The notes beneath the pieces were generated by a model. The model made no database searches, was not told the origin of the DNA, and saw only the letters and a list, made by a program, of their open reading frames with translations. From assembly GCF_024519155.1 (NCBI RefSeq), contig NZ_JANIFJ010000007.1, forward strand, positions 1 to 64,000: a stretch of 64,000 bases of DNA, given 5' to 3'. Position numbers and translations under genes: made by a program. Source of the DNA: Mangrovibrevibacter kandeliae. GTDB lineage: Bacteria; Pseudomonadota; Alphaproteobacteria; Rhizobiales; Rhizobiaceae. Below are positions 31,780 through 40,593 of the stretch, piece after piece. Positions within the stretch are counted from its first letter, which is position 1, and each line of letters begins with the position of its first letter.

Positions 31780-32304
31780 ATGGACTTCGAAGCCCCCGTC
31801 AGCGAGCAGTCTCCTCCCGAGCAGAGCCGGCTGGCCGACTGGTATCCCGGCGCAGACCTCGTCGACGCGTTTGCGGTGCAGCTGCCACGAGGCTACGGCA
31901 GCGACATCCACGCGATCGGGCAGGCGGTTCTCGGGCATCCCCCGCCATGGTTTCAAGCCCTGCTGTCGATCCGCGACCTCGTCGTTCGCCCGTTCGGGCT
32001 GCGCACATCCGTGGCGATGCGCAAAGCGGCTGGTGATCGCATCGACTTCTTCCCGATCCTCTCGGTCGATGACCAGGAGATGATCCTCGGCGAAGACGAC
32101 AGACATCTCGATGTCCGAATCTCGCTGTTGCTGCTGCAAGGGACGAACGGCCGGGATCGCCTCGTCGCGACGACGGCCGTTCGGTGCCACAATCGTCTCG
32201 GAAGACTCTACCTTGCCGCGATCACGCCGTTTCACCGTGTCGTGGTCCGCTCGTGCCTTCGCCGTGCTGCCATGACCGGGTTCGCTTCGGCTCGTACGGG
32301 GTAG
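31780..32304 (+). CDS. DUF2867 domain protein
   Basis: A 174-residue protein resembling the DUF2867 family: VDAFAVQLPRGYGSDIHAIGQAVLGHPPPWFQALLSIRDLVV and the C-terminal ITPFHRVVVRSCLRRAA. Members are sometimes fused to NAD(P)-dependent enzymes; the function is unknown. No strong ribosome site is seen before ATG 31780. It belongs to the accessory block between the S49 peptidase and glyQ. Confidence 0.8.
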   Translation: MDFEAPVSEQSPPEQSRLADWYPGADLVDAFAVQLPRGYGSDIHAIGQAVLGHPPPWFQALLSIRDLVVRPFGLRTSVAMRKAAGDRIDFFPILSVDDQEMILGEDDRHLDVRISLLLLQGTNGRDRLVATTAVRCHNRLGRLYLAAITPFHRVVVRSCLRRAAMTGFASARTG

Positions 32305-32413
32305 GTGCCACGCGCCCGATGGTGTTGGTTTTGCACGCGCCGGACCCCTGAACGTCTGGACATGAGGCCGGGCCAGGCAAACTTCTCAAGACTTGCGATT
32401 TGTCGGACATGCC

Positions 32414-33100
32414 ATGACCAGTCAAGCGAGGACGCGGGACGGCGGCAATGCCGCGGGAACCGTCACGCCTTCGAGCCACCCGCACCTCTTCTACGCGCTC
32501 GGTGTCGTCGGCATCGCCGGCTGCGTCATCGTGGTGCTCGCCAACATCGTCGGCGTGATCGTCCAGCCGAGGGATGGCCTCGTCGCCGACACGATCAGCG
32601 ACCTCGCTGCGGGCCGCTATGCCGTCATCATGGACATCGGCCTCTACGCTTTTGCCGCCGGCATCCTCGCCGCCGCGGCGGGCCTGCGCCGGCTGCGCTG
32701 GGGCGGCTGGGAGTGGACGGCCGGCTCCTGGCTGCTCACGCTGATGTCCATCCTCCTCGTCGTCATCGGCGCGCACAACGAATATGGCGACAACGATCCG
32801 GGCGGGTTCGTCATCCACATGCCGCTGGTGGTGACGATGGCGCTCGTCTTTACCGCCTCGGCACTTCTCACCGCCGCCGGCTTCCACGAGCGCCGCCGCC
32901 ACTGGTTCTGGTTCAATGTCGCCTGCGCCGTTCTCTGGGTTATCGGCGCCGCAGTGTTCTGGTTCACCCCGACCGGTTTCGATGGCCTCACCGAGCGCCT
33001 CGTCGGCATGGTGCTGGTGGTCTGGCTGTTCGCGCTGTCGAAGCTGTTGATCGACGTGTCGAAGGGCGCGCGGACGCGCCTGCCGGTGCTGGGGGAGTAG
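32414..33100 (+). CDS. DUF998 family membrane protein
   Basis: An inner-membrane protein of 228 residues with six hydrophobic segments, for example FYALGVVGIAGCVIVVLANIVG, LYAFAAGILAAAAGL, LLTLMSILLVVIGAHNEYG, LVVTMALVFTASALLTAAGF and WFNVACAVLWVIGAAVFW. The DTISDLAAGRYAVIMDIGLY motif is the DUF998 signature. ATG 32414 is used; seven extra in-frame codons upstream lack support. Function is unknown. Part of the accessory gene block. Confidence 0.85.
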   Translation: MTSQARTRDGGNAAGTVTPSSHPHLFYALGVVGIAGCVIVVLANIVGVIVQPRDGLVADTISDLAAGRYAVIMDIGLYAFAAGILAAAAGLRRLRWGGWEWTAGSWLLTLMSILLVVIGAHNEYGDNDPGGFVIHMPLVVTMALVFTASALLTAAGFHERRRHWFWFNVACAVLWVIGAAVFWFTPTGFDGLTERLVGMVLVVWLFALSKLLIDVSKGARTRLPVLGE

Positions 33101-33200
33101 CGTCTGCTTTCGACCCATTGTCGCCGTTCGGAATGCTTCTGTCCCCGCCCGAAACCTGTCGTTCGTTCAACTCTCACACCGGCGGCATTGCGGTGAGACA

Positions 33201-33977
33201 TCATTGAGTCGCGGCAAGAATGACGGCGACAGTCTCTTCCGGCATGTCCCACATGGGAAAGTGGCCGCTGGACTCGAACCAATGCAGATCGGCGGAAGGA
33301 AAAGCGGCTTTTGCCCGCGCCGCCTGCCTTGACAGACATAAACGATCATGCCGGCCCCACCCAATCACGATCCGACCGGTGGCATCGGCGGCAGGACCGG
33401 TCTGCTCGGGACCGCTCGCAAGGTCACGGACCAGTGAGTCGAATGTCGATGTATTGCTAAAACTTGCCAATTCCGTCGCAACTACCTCCGGATCGAGCGC
33501 CCAAGGATGCGCGGATAGTTGTGCTAGCAGTGCAGTGCGTGACGCCGCATTCTTGCTCAGCATTGGCAGGCCGGGCCGGATTGCCCGGAGCAATTGCCCG
33601 GAAACTCCTATGGTGATCTTGAAGAAGGTTCGTTCCCAACCCCGCCAGAAGCCGCCCGGATCGAGCGCAACCACGTTGCCGACATTGCCGCGTCGAGCGA
33701 GTTCGAGCACGATCCGCGCGCCCATCGAGCTGCCGACAACGTCAATCCCTGCCAGTCCGTTGTCCGCAATATAGCCCTCGACGCTGCTGACAAGACCGTC
33801 GAAAGTCCCGCTGTCGTGCTCCGCAGGGTTGGCCCCATGCCCCGGAAGGTCAATCGCGATCACCGTTCGATTGACGCTAAGTGCATCCAGGATCGTGCTC
33901 CACGATTGCCAACTTCCGCCGAGGCCGTGGACTAGTAGCAGCTTGCGGCCCGTGCCCCGTTCAATCTGGTTAAGCAT
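33201..33977 (-). CDS. Alpha/beta hydrolase, likely horizontally acquired
   Basis: A 258-residue alpha/beta hydrolase. It shows the oxyanion segment LLLVHGLGGSWQSW, GHGANPAEHDSGTFDGL, the nucleophile elbow VVGSSMGARIVLELARR, the acid in WGRHDRLCL and the His in ESSGHFPMWDMPEETV. Codon use differs from the neighbours: many codons end in A or T (AAT, TTG, AGT), and the region is visibly poorer in GC. GAGAAG precedes the ATG. The substrate is unknown. It is the clearest transferred gene in the window. Confidence 0.85.
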   Translation of the reverse strand: MLNQIERGTGRKLLLVHGLGGSWQSWSTILDALSVNRTVIAIDLPGHGANPAEHDSGTFDGLVSSVEGYIADNGLAGIDVVGSSMGARIVLELARRGNVGNVVALDPGGFWRGWERTFFKITIGVSGQLLRAIRPGLPMLSKNAASRTALLAQLSAHPWALDPEVVATELASFSNTSTFDSLVRDLASGPEQTGPAADATGRIVIGWGRHDRLCLSRQAARAKAAFPSADLHWFESSGHFPMWDMPEETVAVILAATQ

Positions 33978-34370
33978 GTTGCTTCTCTTGTGGCCTTAGA
34001 TTGCTGAACGATCGCTATCCGCATTCGGGGCAAGTGACCACCACGTCTCCGCGCGGCCGTCACCTTGCTGCAGGTGTTGCGACAGCCGGCTTCCCGCACA
34101 AGCCAGGTAAGACCGTTAATGTTCCTGGTCCGCTTCCGGGCACGGTCAGCCTGAGCGTCTTCAACGGGGCGCGCGCTGCCGCCAAAGCTCGGTGACTAGG
34201 TGAAAGGCAGCTTCGCCGTGTAGCCGCTCGAAACCTGCCAGTCCGCAATCCACCCATGCCAGTCGTTGCACGGTCATGCCCCCGCAGCCTTGACCATCCG
34301 CGTCGCCGCGTGGCACCTCGCGGGAGATCCTCCCCCGCCGCGCCGCGGGCCCACTTCGGACGCTGCCCTG
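33978..34370. other. Gene-free gap between the hydrolase and glyQ
   Basis: This 393-base stretch has no frame with a ribosome site and a plausible product. Its left part shares the lower GC of the hydrolase gene, and composition returns to normal near 34260. It probably marks the edge of the inserted patch and carries the glyQ promoter. I see no clear direct repeats at its ends. Confidence 0.6.
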
Positions 34371-35360
34371 ATGTCAGACCTGCCGCCCCACATGGACCCG
34401 CGCCGCTCCTTCCAGGCGCTGATCCTGACGCTGCACCGCTACTGGGCGGACTATGGCTGCGTCGTCCTGCAGCCCTACGACATGGAGGTCGGCGCCGGCA
34501 CCTTCCATCCGGCGACGACGCTGCGTGCACTCGGGCCGAAGAGCTGGAACGCGGCCTATGTGCAGCCCTCGCGCCGGCCGAAGGACGGGCGCTACGGCGA
34601 GAATCCCAACCGGCTGCAGCACTACTACCAGTACCAGGTGATCCTGAAGCCGAACCCGCCCAACCTGCAGGAGCTCTATCTCGGCTCGCTCGCGGCGATC
34701 GGTCTCGACCCGCTGCTGCATGACGTGCGCTTCGTCGAGGACGACTGGGAGAGCCCGACGCTGGGCGCCTGGGGCCTCGGCTGGGAGTGCTGGTGCGACG
34801 GCATGGAGGTGTCGCAGTTCACCTACTTCCAGCAGGTCTGCGGCATCGAATGCGCGCCGGTGGCGGGCGAGCTGACCTACGGGCTCGAGCGCCTGGCGAT
34901 GTACATCCAGAACGTCGACAACGTCTACGACCTCAACTTCAACGGCCGCGAGGGCGACGAGAAGGTCACCTATGGCGAGGTTTTCCTGCAGGCCGAGCAG
35001 GAGTATTCGCGGTACAATTTCGAGTTCGCCAACACCCAGATGCTGCTGCGCCACTTCGAGGACGCGGAGGGCGAGTGCCAGGCGCTGCTGGCGGCGGGTG
35101 CGCCGGTCGATCCGTCGAGGCCCGCTTCGCTGGCACCTCAGGATGAGGGGGCGGGGAGGGGCGCTCCGCACCTGCATCGCTGCGTCTTCCCGGCCTACGA
35201 TCAGGCGATCAAGGCGAGCCACGTCTTCAACCTCCTCGACGCGCGCGGCGTGATCTCGGTGACCGAGCGCCAGAGCTACATCCTGCGCGTGCGCACGCTG
35301 GCGAAGGCCTGCGGCGAGGCCTTCCTCCTGACGGACGCCGGTGGAGCGGGCGGGCGATAG
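34371..35360 (+). CDS. glyQ: Glycyl-tRNA synthetase alpha subunit, with an in-frame repeat-derived insertion
   Basis: The alpha subunit of tetrameric glycyl-tRNA synthetase, with the class II core. It has [38 protein letters not shown]-type sequence, [39 protein letters not shown] and [13 protein letters not shown]-like [15 protein letters not shown]. At 329 residues it is longer than the usual ~300. The extra part, about residues 247-264 ([18 protein letters not shown]), lies between LLAAGAPV and the conserved [17 protein letters not shown] and is encoded by a dispersed repeat. The reading frame is intact. No glyS gene follows. Confidence 0.96.
   Translation: MSDLPPHMDPRRSFQALILTLHRYWADYGCVVLQPYDMEVGAGTFHPATTLRALGPKSWNAAYVQPSRRPKDGRYGENPNRLQHYYQYQVILKPNPPNLQELYLGSLAAIGLDPLLHDVRFVEDDWESPTLGAWGLGWECWCDGMEVSQFTYFQQVCGIECAPVAGELTYGLERLAMYIQNVDNVYDLNFNGREGDEKVTYGEVFLQAEQEYSRYNFEFANTQMLLRHFEDAEGECQALLAAGAPVDPSRPASLAPQDEGAGRGAPHLHRCVFPAYDQAIKASHVFNLLDARGVISVTERQSYILRVRTLAKACGEAFLLTDAGGAGGR
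35114..35160 (+). repeat. Dispersed repeat copy inside glyQ
   Basis: The sequence GAGGCCCGCTTCGCTGGCAC then CTCAGGATGAGGG and a G-rich end matches the right arm of the repeat at 28889-28945 in most positions: GAGGC-CGC-GCT-GCACCTCAGGATGAGGG-GGG. It is read in frame as glyQ codons for about residues 247-264. The exact ends are estimates. Confidence 0.8.
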
Positions 35361-36060
35361 TCTCGCGTCGCCTCCAGCGTCGCCGAACGGCGAGCCGGCG
35401 CAGCCGCGCGGCGTCTTCGAATATCGCCATATGGTTTCAGCGCGGGGACACGCGCGCCATAGCCCAGATGTAGAGGTGGTCTGCGAGCTTCAGGACGACG
35501 GCCTGAGGATCAGGAGAGGTGGACGCACGTCGACCGTGACGTGGTCATCGATGCGGTTCGTTCATCTTCACGCGACGAGCGGGGTCGGTACGACCGGGTT
35601 TCCCGTCTACAGCGCGCGCATCAGAACGCGGTTTCGAGCATTCGAGATCGCCTCCACCAGTCAGTCGGCAGGCAAAGCTGTAGACCACGCGCCCGACTAT
35701 GTGCGCTTCATGTCGCGCCTTGTCGTCGTCGCCGCGGCGCGCAATCCGAACATTCGCCTGCGCCGCGGCGGAGACCCGTTGTTGGAACAGGTGATCCCGA
35801 TGACGCTGGCCCTGATCACGGCGCCGTTCCTCGTCCTTCCGATCATCCTGTTGAAGCTGCCGCTCGCGCTCTCGGTGATCCTGAAGAAGAAGCTTTCGGG
35901 GAAGCTTCTGAACTCGCTGATGATCGGCGCCTATACGGTCATTCTGAACCTCCTCCCCTGGTCGAGCGGTCGAAGGTTCGACGCCGCCGATCTGCCAGTC
36001 GATGAGCTTCCGCTCCGCTATCGGGAGGTCCAGACGCCGGAGACGAATGCTGAGCCATGA
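35341..36060 (+). CDS. Membrane-associated protein of unknown function downstream of glyQ
   Basis: Up to 239 residues. The N-terminal part ([46 protein letters not shown] without its first residues) looks like a PH-like beta domain. A membrane segment follows at about residues 150-185 ([21 protein letters not shown] and the next stretch), then [24 protein letters not shown]. The GTG 35341 start overlaps the glyQ end by 20 bases; ATG 35431 would remove 30 residues. The overlap suggests co-expression with glyQ. I do not recognise a named family. Confidence 0.75.
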   Translation: MERAGDSLASPPASPNGEPAQPRGVFEYRHMVSARGHARHSPDVEVVCELQDDGLRIRRGGRTSTVTWSSMRFVHLHATSGVGTTGFPVYSARIRTRFRAFEIASTSQSAGKAVDHAPDYVRFMSRLVVVAAARNPNIRLRRGGDPLLEQVIPMTLALITAPFLVLPIILLKLPLALSVILKKKLSGKLLNSLMIGAYTVILNLLPWSSGRRFDAADLPVDELPLRYREVQTPETNAEP

Positions 36061-36199
36061 CCGACGTCGGCGCCGAGGCGGATGACGCGTTCTTGCTCGG
36101 TTGAACGTCGGCGCACGGCGCGCCAATCGTGGAGAGTGGTGCCGCAGCTTTATGAAGCCGCGCTCTGCGTTGCCGACCGTGGCTCCGAACGATTTCGCC

Positions 36200-37783
36200 T
36201 CAATGCGCCGGCGGCGCCTCCGACTTGCCGCCGGCGACGCGCAGCACCAGCACCAGCGGCAGGACGCCGACGACGCACCACATCAGGACGCGGAACACCT
36301 CGTCATAGCTCAGCATCGCCGCCTGGCGCTGCACCTGCGAGTAGATCGTCGCCAGCGCCGCCTGCCGGTCGCCGCCCTGCGCCGCGGTCAGGCGGGCAAC
36401 GTTCTCTGCATAGAGCGGGTTGAGGCCGCTGAGGCTCTCGGTGAGGCGCGACTGGTGGAACTGCTCGCGTCGCGCGAGGAGCGTCTGGCACAGCGAGATG
36501 CCGAAGGCGCCGCCGAGATTGCGGAAGAAGTTCAGCATCGCCGAGGCCTTGTCCGCCTCGCCGGGCTTCAGTCCGACATAGGCGACGGTGGAGATCGGGA
36601 TGAACATGAAGGGCAGCCCGAGCGAAATGTAGAAGCGGCCCCAGGCGGCGTCGGCGAAGGTCGAGTTCGTGCTGAAGCTCGAGAAGTGCCAGAAGGCGAG
36701 CGCCTGCAGCGCGAAGGCGGGGAACAGCAGGAGCCGCGTGTCGACCTTGCCGACCACCTGGCCGGAGATTGGCATGCAGACGATGGCGATCGCCCCGCCA
36801 TAGGTGAGGGCCAAGCCGGCGCTGTAGGCGTTGTAGGAGAACACCTGCTGCAGCATCTGCGGCACCAGCTGGATGGTCCCGAAGACGAGCAGTCCGAGCA
36901 TCAGCATCATCAGGGTGGTGATGGCGAAGTTGCGGTTGCCGAGGAGCGGCAGCGGGACGATCGGGTCCTCGTGGTTCAGCTCCCAGACGACCATGCCGCC
37001 GAGCCCGGCGACCGCCAGGATGCCCATCGCGACGATCAGCGGGCTGGAGAACCAGTCCTCGGTCTGCCCCCGATCGAGCATGATGAGGAGCCCGGCGAGA
37101 CCGATCGCGGTGAGCAGGAAGCCGACCCAGTCGACCTTCAGGCCGCGGGCGCGAAGCTTGCGGGTGTCCTCCTTCACCGCCTCCGGTTCGCCGACGACGA
37201 AGGCGCTGGCGAAGAAGGCGGCGATGCCGACCGGCACGTTGATCAGGAAGATCCAGTGCCAGGAGATCGTGTCGGTGATGTAGCCGCCGATCGTCGGGCC
37301 GATGATCGGGGCGACGACCACCACCATGCCGAAGGCGGCGAAGGCGGGACCGCGCTTCTCCGGCGGGAACGAGTCGGCAATCATCGACTGCTCGACCGGC
37401 GCCAGCCCGCCGCCACCCATGCCCTGGAAGACGCGGGCGAGGATGAGGAGGCCAAGATTCGGCGCGAAGGCGCAGGCGAGCGAGGACATCGTGAACAGCG
37501 CGATCGAGATCAGGAAGTAGCGCTTGCGGCCGATCGCGCGGGTGAGAAAGCCCGAGATCGGAATGATGATGGCGTTGGCGACGAGATAGCTCGTCACCAG
37601 CCAGGTGCCCTGATCGGTCGAGACGCCGAGATTGCCGGAGATGTTGTCGAGCGCGACATTGGCGATCGAGGTGTCGAGAATCTCCATGAAGGTCGCCACG
37701 GAGATCACGGCGGTCATCAGCCACGGGCCGCCGACGCCGGCGGCCGAGCGCGGCAGCGCATCGGAAGAGCTTGAGCCTGCCAT
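36200..37783 (-). CDS. DHA2 family MFS multidrug efflux permease (EmrB/QacA type)
   Basis: An inner-membrane proton-drug antiporter of 527 residues with 14 predicted membrane segments. The start PWLMTAVISVATFMEILDTSIANVALDNISG and TDQGTWLVTSYLVANAIIIPISGF contain the conserved LDxTIVNVALP-like and W-T-Y motifs, and LTRAIGRKRYFLISIALF is the MFS motif A loop. Its ATG lies two bases after the stop of the HlyD gene, so the pair forms one EmrAB-type unit. An outer-membrane TolC partner and a regulator gene are not adjacent. Confidence 0.93.
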   Translation of the reverse strand: MAGSSSSDALPRSAAGVGGPWLMTAVISVATFMEILDTSIANVALDNISGNLGVSTDQGTWLVTSYLVANAIIIPISGFLTRAIGRKRYFLISIALFTMSSLACAFAPNLGLLILARVFQGMGGGGLAPVEQSMIADSFPPEKRGPAFAAFGMVVVVAPIIGPTIGGYITDTISWHWIFLINVPVGIAAFFASAFVVGEPEAVKEDTRKLRARGLKVDWVGFLLTAIGLAGLLIMLDRGQTEDWFSSPLIVAMGILAVAGLGGMVVWELNHEDPIVPLPLLGNRNFAITTLMMLMLGLLVFGTIQLVPQMLQQVFSYNAYSAGLALTYGGAIAIVCMPISGQVVGKVDTRLLLFPAFALQALAFWHFSSFSTNSTFADAAWGRFYISLGLPFMFIPISTVAYVGLKPGEADKASAMLNFFRNLGGAFGISLCQTLLARREQFHQSRLTESLSGLNPLYAENVARLTAAQGGDRQAALATIYSQVQRQAAMLSYDEVFRVLMWCVVGVLPLVLVLRVAGGKSEAPPAH

Positions 37784-37785
37784 GG

Positions 37786-39018
37786 TCAGTCGATGTCGAC
37801 GGTCGGGACCACCGACATTCCGGGTCCGATCGGGTAGTCGGCGAGCGACGGGCTTTCGATCGAGATCCGCACCGGCACGCGCTGCACCACCTTGACGAAG
37901 TTGCCGGTGGCATTCTGAGGCGGCAGGATCTGGAACGCCTGGCCGGCGCCGTGCTGGATGGAGACGACCTTGCCCTTGAAGTCGACGTCGGGGAACGCGT
38001 CCACGGAGATGTCCACCGACTGACCGATCCGGATGTCGGCGAGCTGGGTCTCCTTGAAGTTGGCCGTGACGTAGAGATCCTCCGGCACGATCGCCATGAT
38101 CTCGGAGCCCGGCTGCACGTAGCTGCCGAGATTGACGTTCTGCTGCACGACCTGGCCCGCGATCGGCGCGGTGAGCGTCAGCTGGTCGACCGTCACCTGG
38201 CTCGCCGCGACGTCGGCTTCGGCGGCCTGCACCTGCGCCTGTGCTGCGGCCCTGCCGGCTTGTGCCGCGGACACACCGGCCTTCGCGTTGGCGACGCTCT
38301 TCTGGGCTGCGTCGAGATTGGCTTCGGCCTGCTGGGCCTGCGCCTGCGCGTCGTCGAGCTGCTGCTGCGAGATCGCCGCGCTGCCGGCGCGCTTGGCGAG
38401 CTCCTGCAGCCGGTCAGCCTGGGTGCGGGCATTGTTGGCGGTCGCCTGAGCGCCCGTCAGGTTGCTCTCCTCGCGGGCGACGGCAGTCTTGGCCTGCTCG
38501 ATCTGCGCCTCGGCCTGCCCGACGGCGGCCTGTGCCTGCCCCAGCTGCGCCTGCTTCAGCGCGAGCTCGGCCTGCGGGCCTGCCGGATCGATCTTCGCTA
38601 GTACGTCGCCGGGGCGCACATGCGTGTTCTCCTCCACGGTGACGTCGACGAGCTTGCCCGCCACCTCCGGCGAGACTCGCACGATCTCCCCATCGACATA
38701 GGCATCATCGGTCGATTCGTAGTGGGCCGCGTACAGGAACCAGTAGGCGGCCACCCCGCCGGCAACGAGGAGGGCGACGAGCACCAGGAAGCCGATCAGC
38801 CAGAAGCGACGCTTCTTCGACTTCCGGGCAGCGTCTGCCTCATCCTTCGCCGAGTCGCGATCGTTCGGCTGCGCGGGCTCGCCGTCCGCCGCCTGCCCAT
38901 CCTGCGGGGACATGTCGTCGGAGGGGCCGCGCGACGGCGGCTGCGAGCCGGGAGCGTCGTCGTCGTGCCGGCCGGTGACGGACGCGGCGTCGGTATCCCG
39001 TTGCTCGGCGCGATCCAT
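37786..39018 (-). CDS. HlyD/EmrA-family membrane fusion protein
   Basis: The periplasmic adaptor of the efflux pair, 410 residues. A polar, Asp/Gln-rich cytoplasmic head of about 65 residues precedes one membrane segment (FWLIGFLVLVALLVAGGVAAYWFLYAA without the last residues) and the barrel-lipoyl part beginning YESTDDAYVDGEIVRVSPEV. A very Ala/Gln-rich coiled-coil hairpin spans about residues 135-255, then PIAGQVVQQNVNLGSYVQPG and the final barrel. ATG 39018 is chosen; an ATG 15 codons upstream has no ribosome site. The long hairpin suggests reach to an outer-membrane channel. Confidence 0.92.
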   Translation of the reverse strand: MDRAEQRDTDAASVTGRHDDDAPGSQPPSRGPSDDMSPQDGQAADGEPAQPNDRDSAKDEADAARKSKKRRFWLIGFLVLVALLVAGGVAAYWFLYAAHYESTDDAYVDGEIVRVSPEVAGKLVDVTVEENTHVRPGDVLAKIDPAGPQAELALKQAQLGQAQAAVGQAEAQIEQAKTAVAREESNLTGAQATANNARTQADRLQELAKRAGSAAISQQQLDDAQAQAQQAEANLDAAQKSVANAKAGVSAAQAGRAAAQAQVQAAEADVAASQVTVDQLTLTAPIAGQVVQQNVNLGSYVQPGSEIMAIVPEDLYVTANFKETQLADIRIGQSVDISVDAFPDVDFKGKVVSIQHGAGQAFQILPPQNATGNFVKVVQRVPVRISIESPSLADYPIGPGMSVVPTVDID

Positions 39019-39062
39019 GCTCGTCTCTCGATGTCGCTGATGCTGGTGATGCTTCGGCGGCA

Positions 39063-39087
39063 AACCGTTCCACCCGCCTGCGGTTCC
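39063..39087 (-). promoter_or_regulatory. Candidate EcfG-type promoter before the EmrA-like gene
   Basis: On the reverse strand GGAAC (39087-39083) is followed after 16 bases by GGTT (39066-39063), so TT lies 18 bases from GGAAC. This fits the relaxed rhizobial consensus GGAAC-N18/19-TT, with one mismatch to CGTT. It lies 44 bases before the ATG of the adaptor gene. Confidence 0.3.
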
Positions 39088-39232
39088 GCATGGCGCACGT
39101 AGACGGCCCGTTCACCGCTCACTTCGCTGTTAACGTCATCTTCACTTTTCACTCGACAGCGAGGCTCGCGCTTGGTTGGCTTCAGCCGGCGCGACGCGAT
39201 GCGCGCCCGGCGGAACGCAAGGAAGCCACCTC

Positions 39233-39856
39233 ATGCGAACGCGCTACGACAGAGCCGAACTCTGGGCCGACGGCATCGTCCATGCCGGCGGATTGACCTT
39301 TGTCACCCTGGGCTCCGTCGCGCTCCTGGCGACGCTTGCGGGGCACGTGTCGACCCCGATCCTGCTGGCGACCATCGTCTACCTGCTCACTCTGGCGGCC
39401 TCCACGATCGCCTCGGCCGCCTACAACATCTGGCCGGAGCGGCCGTTCAAATGGGCGCTGCGGCGCTTCGACCACGCGGCAATCTATCTCCTGATCGCCG
39501 GGACCTACACGCCGTTCCTGGCCTATGCGGGCATGCCGACCTTGTTGGTGCTGGTGTGGAGCGTCGCGCTCGTCGGGGTGGCGCTGAAGCTTCTGCGGCC
39601 CGGACGCTACGAGCGGCTCCTGCTGCTCGCTTATCTCGGTCTCGGCTGGTGCGGCATCGCGGCCTACGGCTCGCTGCAGGATCTGCTGCCGGTTCCGGTC
39701 CTGGGGCTGCTTCTCCTCGGCGGCATCGTCTACTCCTCCGGCGTCGTCTTTCACCTGTGGCAGCGCCTGCGCTTCCACAACGCGATCTGGCACGCCTTCG
39801 TGCTCGTGGCGGCGGTGACGCACTTCGTCGCCGTCTGGACCCTGGCCGGGGCGTGA
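39233..39856 (+). CDS. TrhA/hemolysin III family membrane protein
   Basis: A seven-helix membrane protein of 207 residues of the hemolysin III/PAQR superfamily. Conserved features are the His in ADGIVHAGGLTFVTLGSV, the segment RRFDHAAIYLLIAGTYTPFL, and the C-terminal FHNAIWHAFVLVAAVTHFVAV with metal-ligand histidines. E. coli YqfA/TrhA affects membrane energy balance; toxin activity is not implied. AAGGAAG precedes ATG 39233. An earlier in-frame start inside an Arg/Ala stretch is unsupported. Confidence 0.9.
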   Translation: MRTRYDRAELWADGIVHAGGLTFVTLGSVALLATLAGHVSTPILLATIVYLLTLAASTIASAAYNIWPERPFKWALRRFDHAAIYLLIAGTYTPFLAYAGMPTLLVLVWSVALVGVALKLLRPGRYERLLLLAYLGLGWCGIAAYGSLQDLLPVPVLGLLLLGGIVYSSGVVFHLWQRLRFHNAIWHAFVLVAAVTHFVAVWTLAGA

Positions 39857-39892
39857 CTCCAGGCGATCACACGGGCGTGTCGGCAGGGGGCT

Positions 39893-39919
39893 GAACGCGC
39901 CCCGGCATGGCGCGTTCAC
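39893..39919 (+). promoter_or_regulatory. Palindrome overlapping a candidate EcfG-type promoter
   Basis: TGAACGCGCC and GGCGCGTTCA form perfect 10-base arms with a seven-base loop. The same sequence contains TGAAC-N16-CGTT, one mismatch from the EcfG consensus with exact spacing, 30 bases before the next gene. It could be a promoter, an operator, or a stem ending the trhA-like transcript (no T-run). Confidence 0.4.
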
Positions 39920-39947
39920 CTCCCGATCCGACCGTGAGGAGGGCGTC

Positions 39948-40457
39948 ATGTCCACGAGCGCTGAGAAGACCGATCCGCAGCTGTGGGAGCAGGTCAAGAC
40001 GAGGGTGACCAAGGGCAGCAAGGGCGGCAAAGCCGGCCAGTGGTCGGCCCGCAAGGCACAGATGGCGGTGCAGGAGTACAAGAAAGAGGGCGGCGGCTAC
40101 GAAGGCGGCAAGTCGGAAGATAACAGCCTTCGCGAGTGGACGGAGGAGGATTGGGGCACCCGATCCGGCAAGCCGAGCGGCGAGACCGGCGAGCGCTATC
40201 TGCCCAAGAAGGCGCGCAAGCATCTCAGCGACAGCGAGTACGCGCGCACGACCGCCAAGAAGCGCCGCGACACGCGCAAGGGCAAACAGTATTCGACACA
40301 GCCGCAGGACGTCGCGGAGAAGACGGCGCACGACCGCCAGTCAGGCCATGGTGAAGGTCGCACGAAGGCCGAGTTGTACGCCGAAGCGAAGCGCAGGAAG
40401 ATCGCCGGTCGCTCGAAGATGTCGAAGGCCCAGCTCGAGAAGGCGCTCGCCGCCTGA
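39948..40457 (+). CDS. DUF5872-like small basic protein
   Basis: A 169-residue, very charged protein that starts TDPQLWEQVKTRVTKGSKGGKAGQWSARKAQMAVQEYKKEGGGY, a pattern I recognise from DUF5872-type proteins. Lys, Arg and Gly dominate and no membrane segment is present. The C-terminus GRTKAELYAEAKRRKIAGRSKMSKAQLEKAL looks like a Rho-N/SAP-type helix-extended-helix domain, which suggests nucleic acid binding. GAGGAGGG precedes ATG 39948. A stress role is inferred from the candidate promoter upstream. Confidence 0.8.
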   Translation: MSTSAEKTDPQLWEQVKTRVTKGSKGGKAGQWSARKAQMAVQEYKKEGGGYEGGKSEDNSLREWTEEDWGTRSGKPSGETGERYLPKKARKHLSDSEYARTTAKKRRDTRKGKQYSTQPQDVAEKTAHDRQSGHGEGRTKAELYAEAKRRKIAGRSKMSKAQLEKALAA

Positions 40458-40593
40458 CCGGCGAGGCCGGCATTGAATTGGAGACCGACCTTCGGTTGGC
40501 CTGAAAGACGGCCGCCTCGACCTTCATCCGGCTACAGAACGGACGGCAGGAGATTAACCGCGCCTGAACCTTACGGTTGCAGTGTGAGTTACC

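Noticed and set aside
34001-34195. 64-residue forward frame before glyQ
   Set aside because: No ribosome site, no recognisable family and low-GC transition DNA; treated as non-coding.
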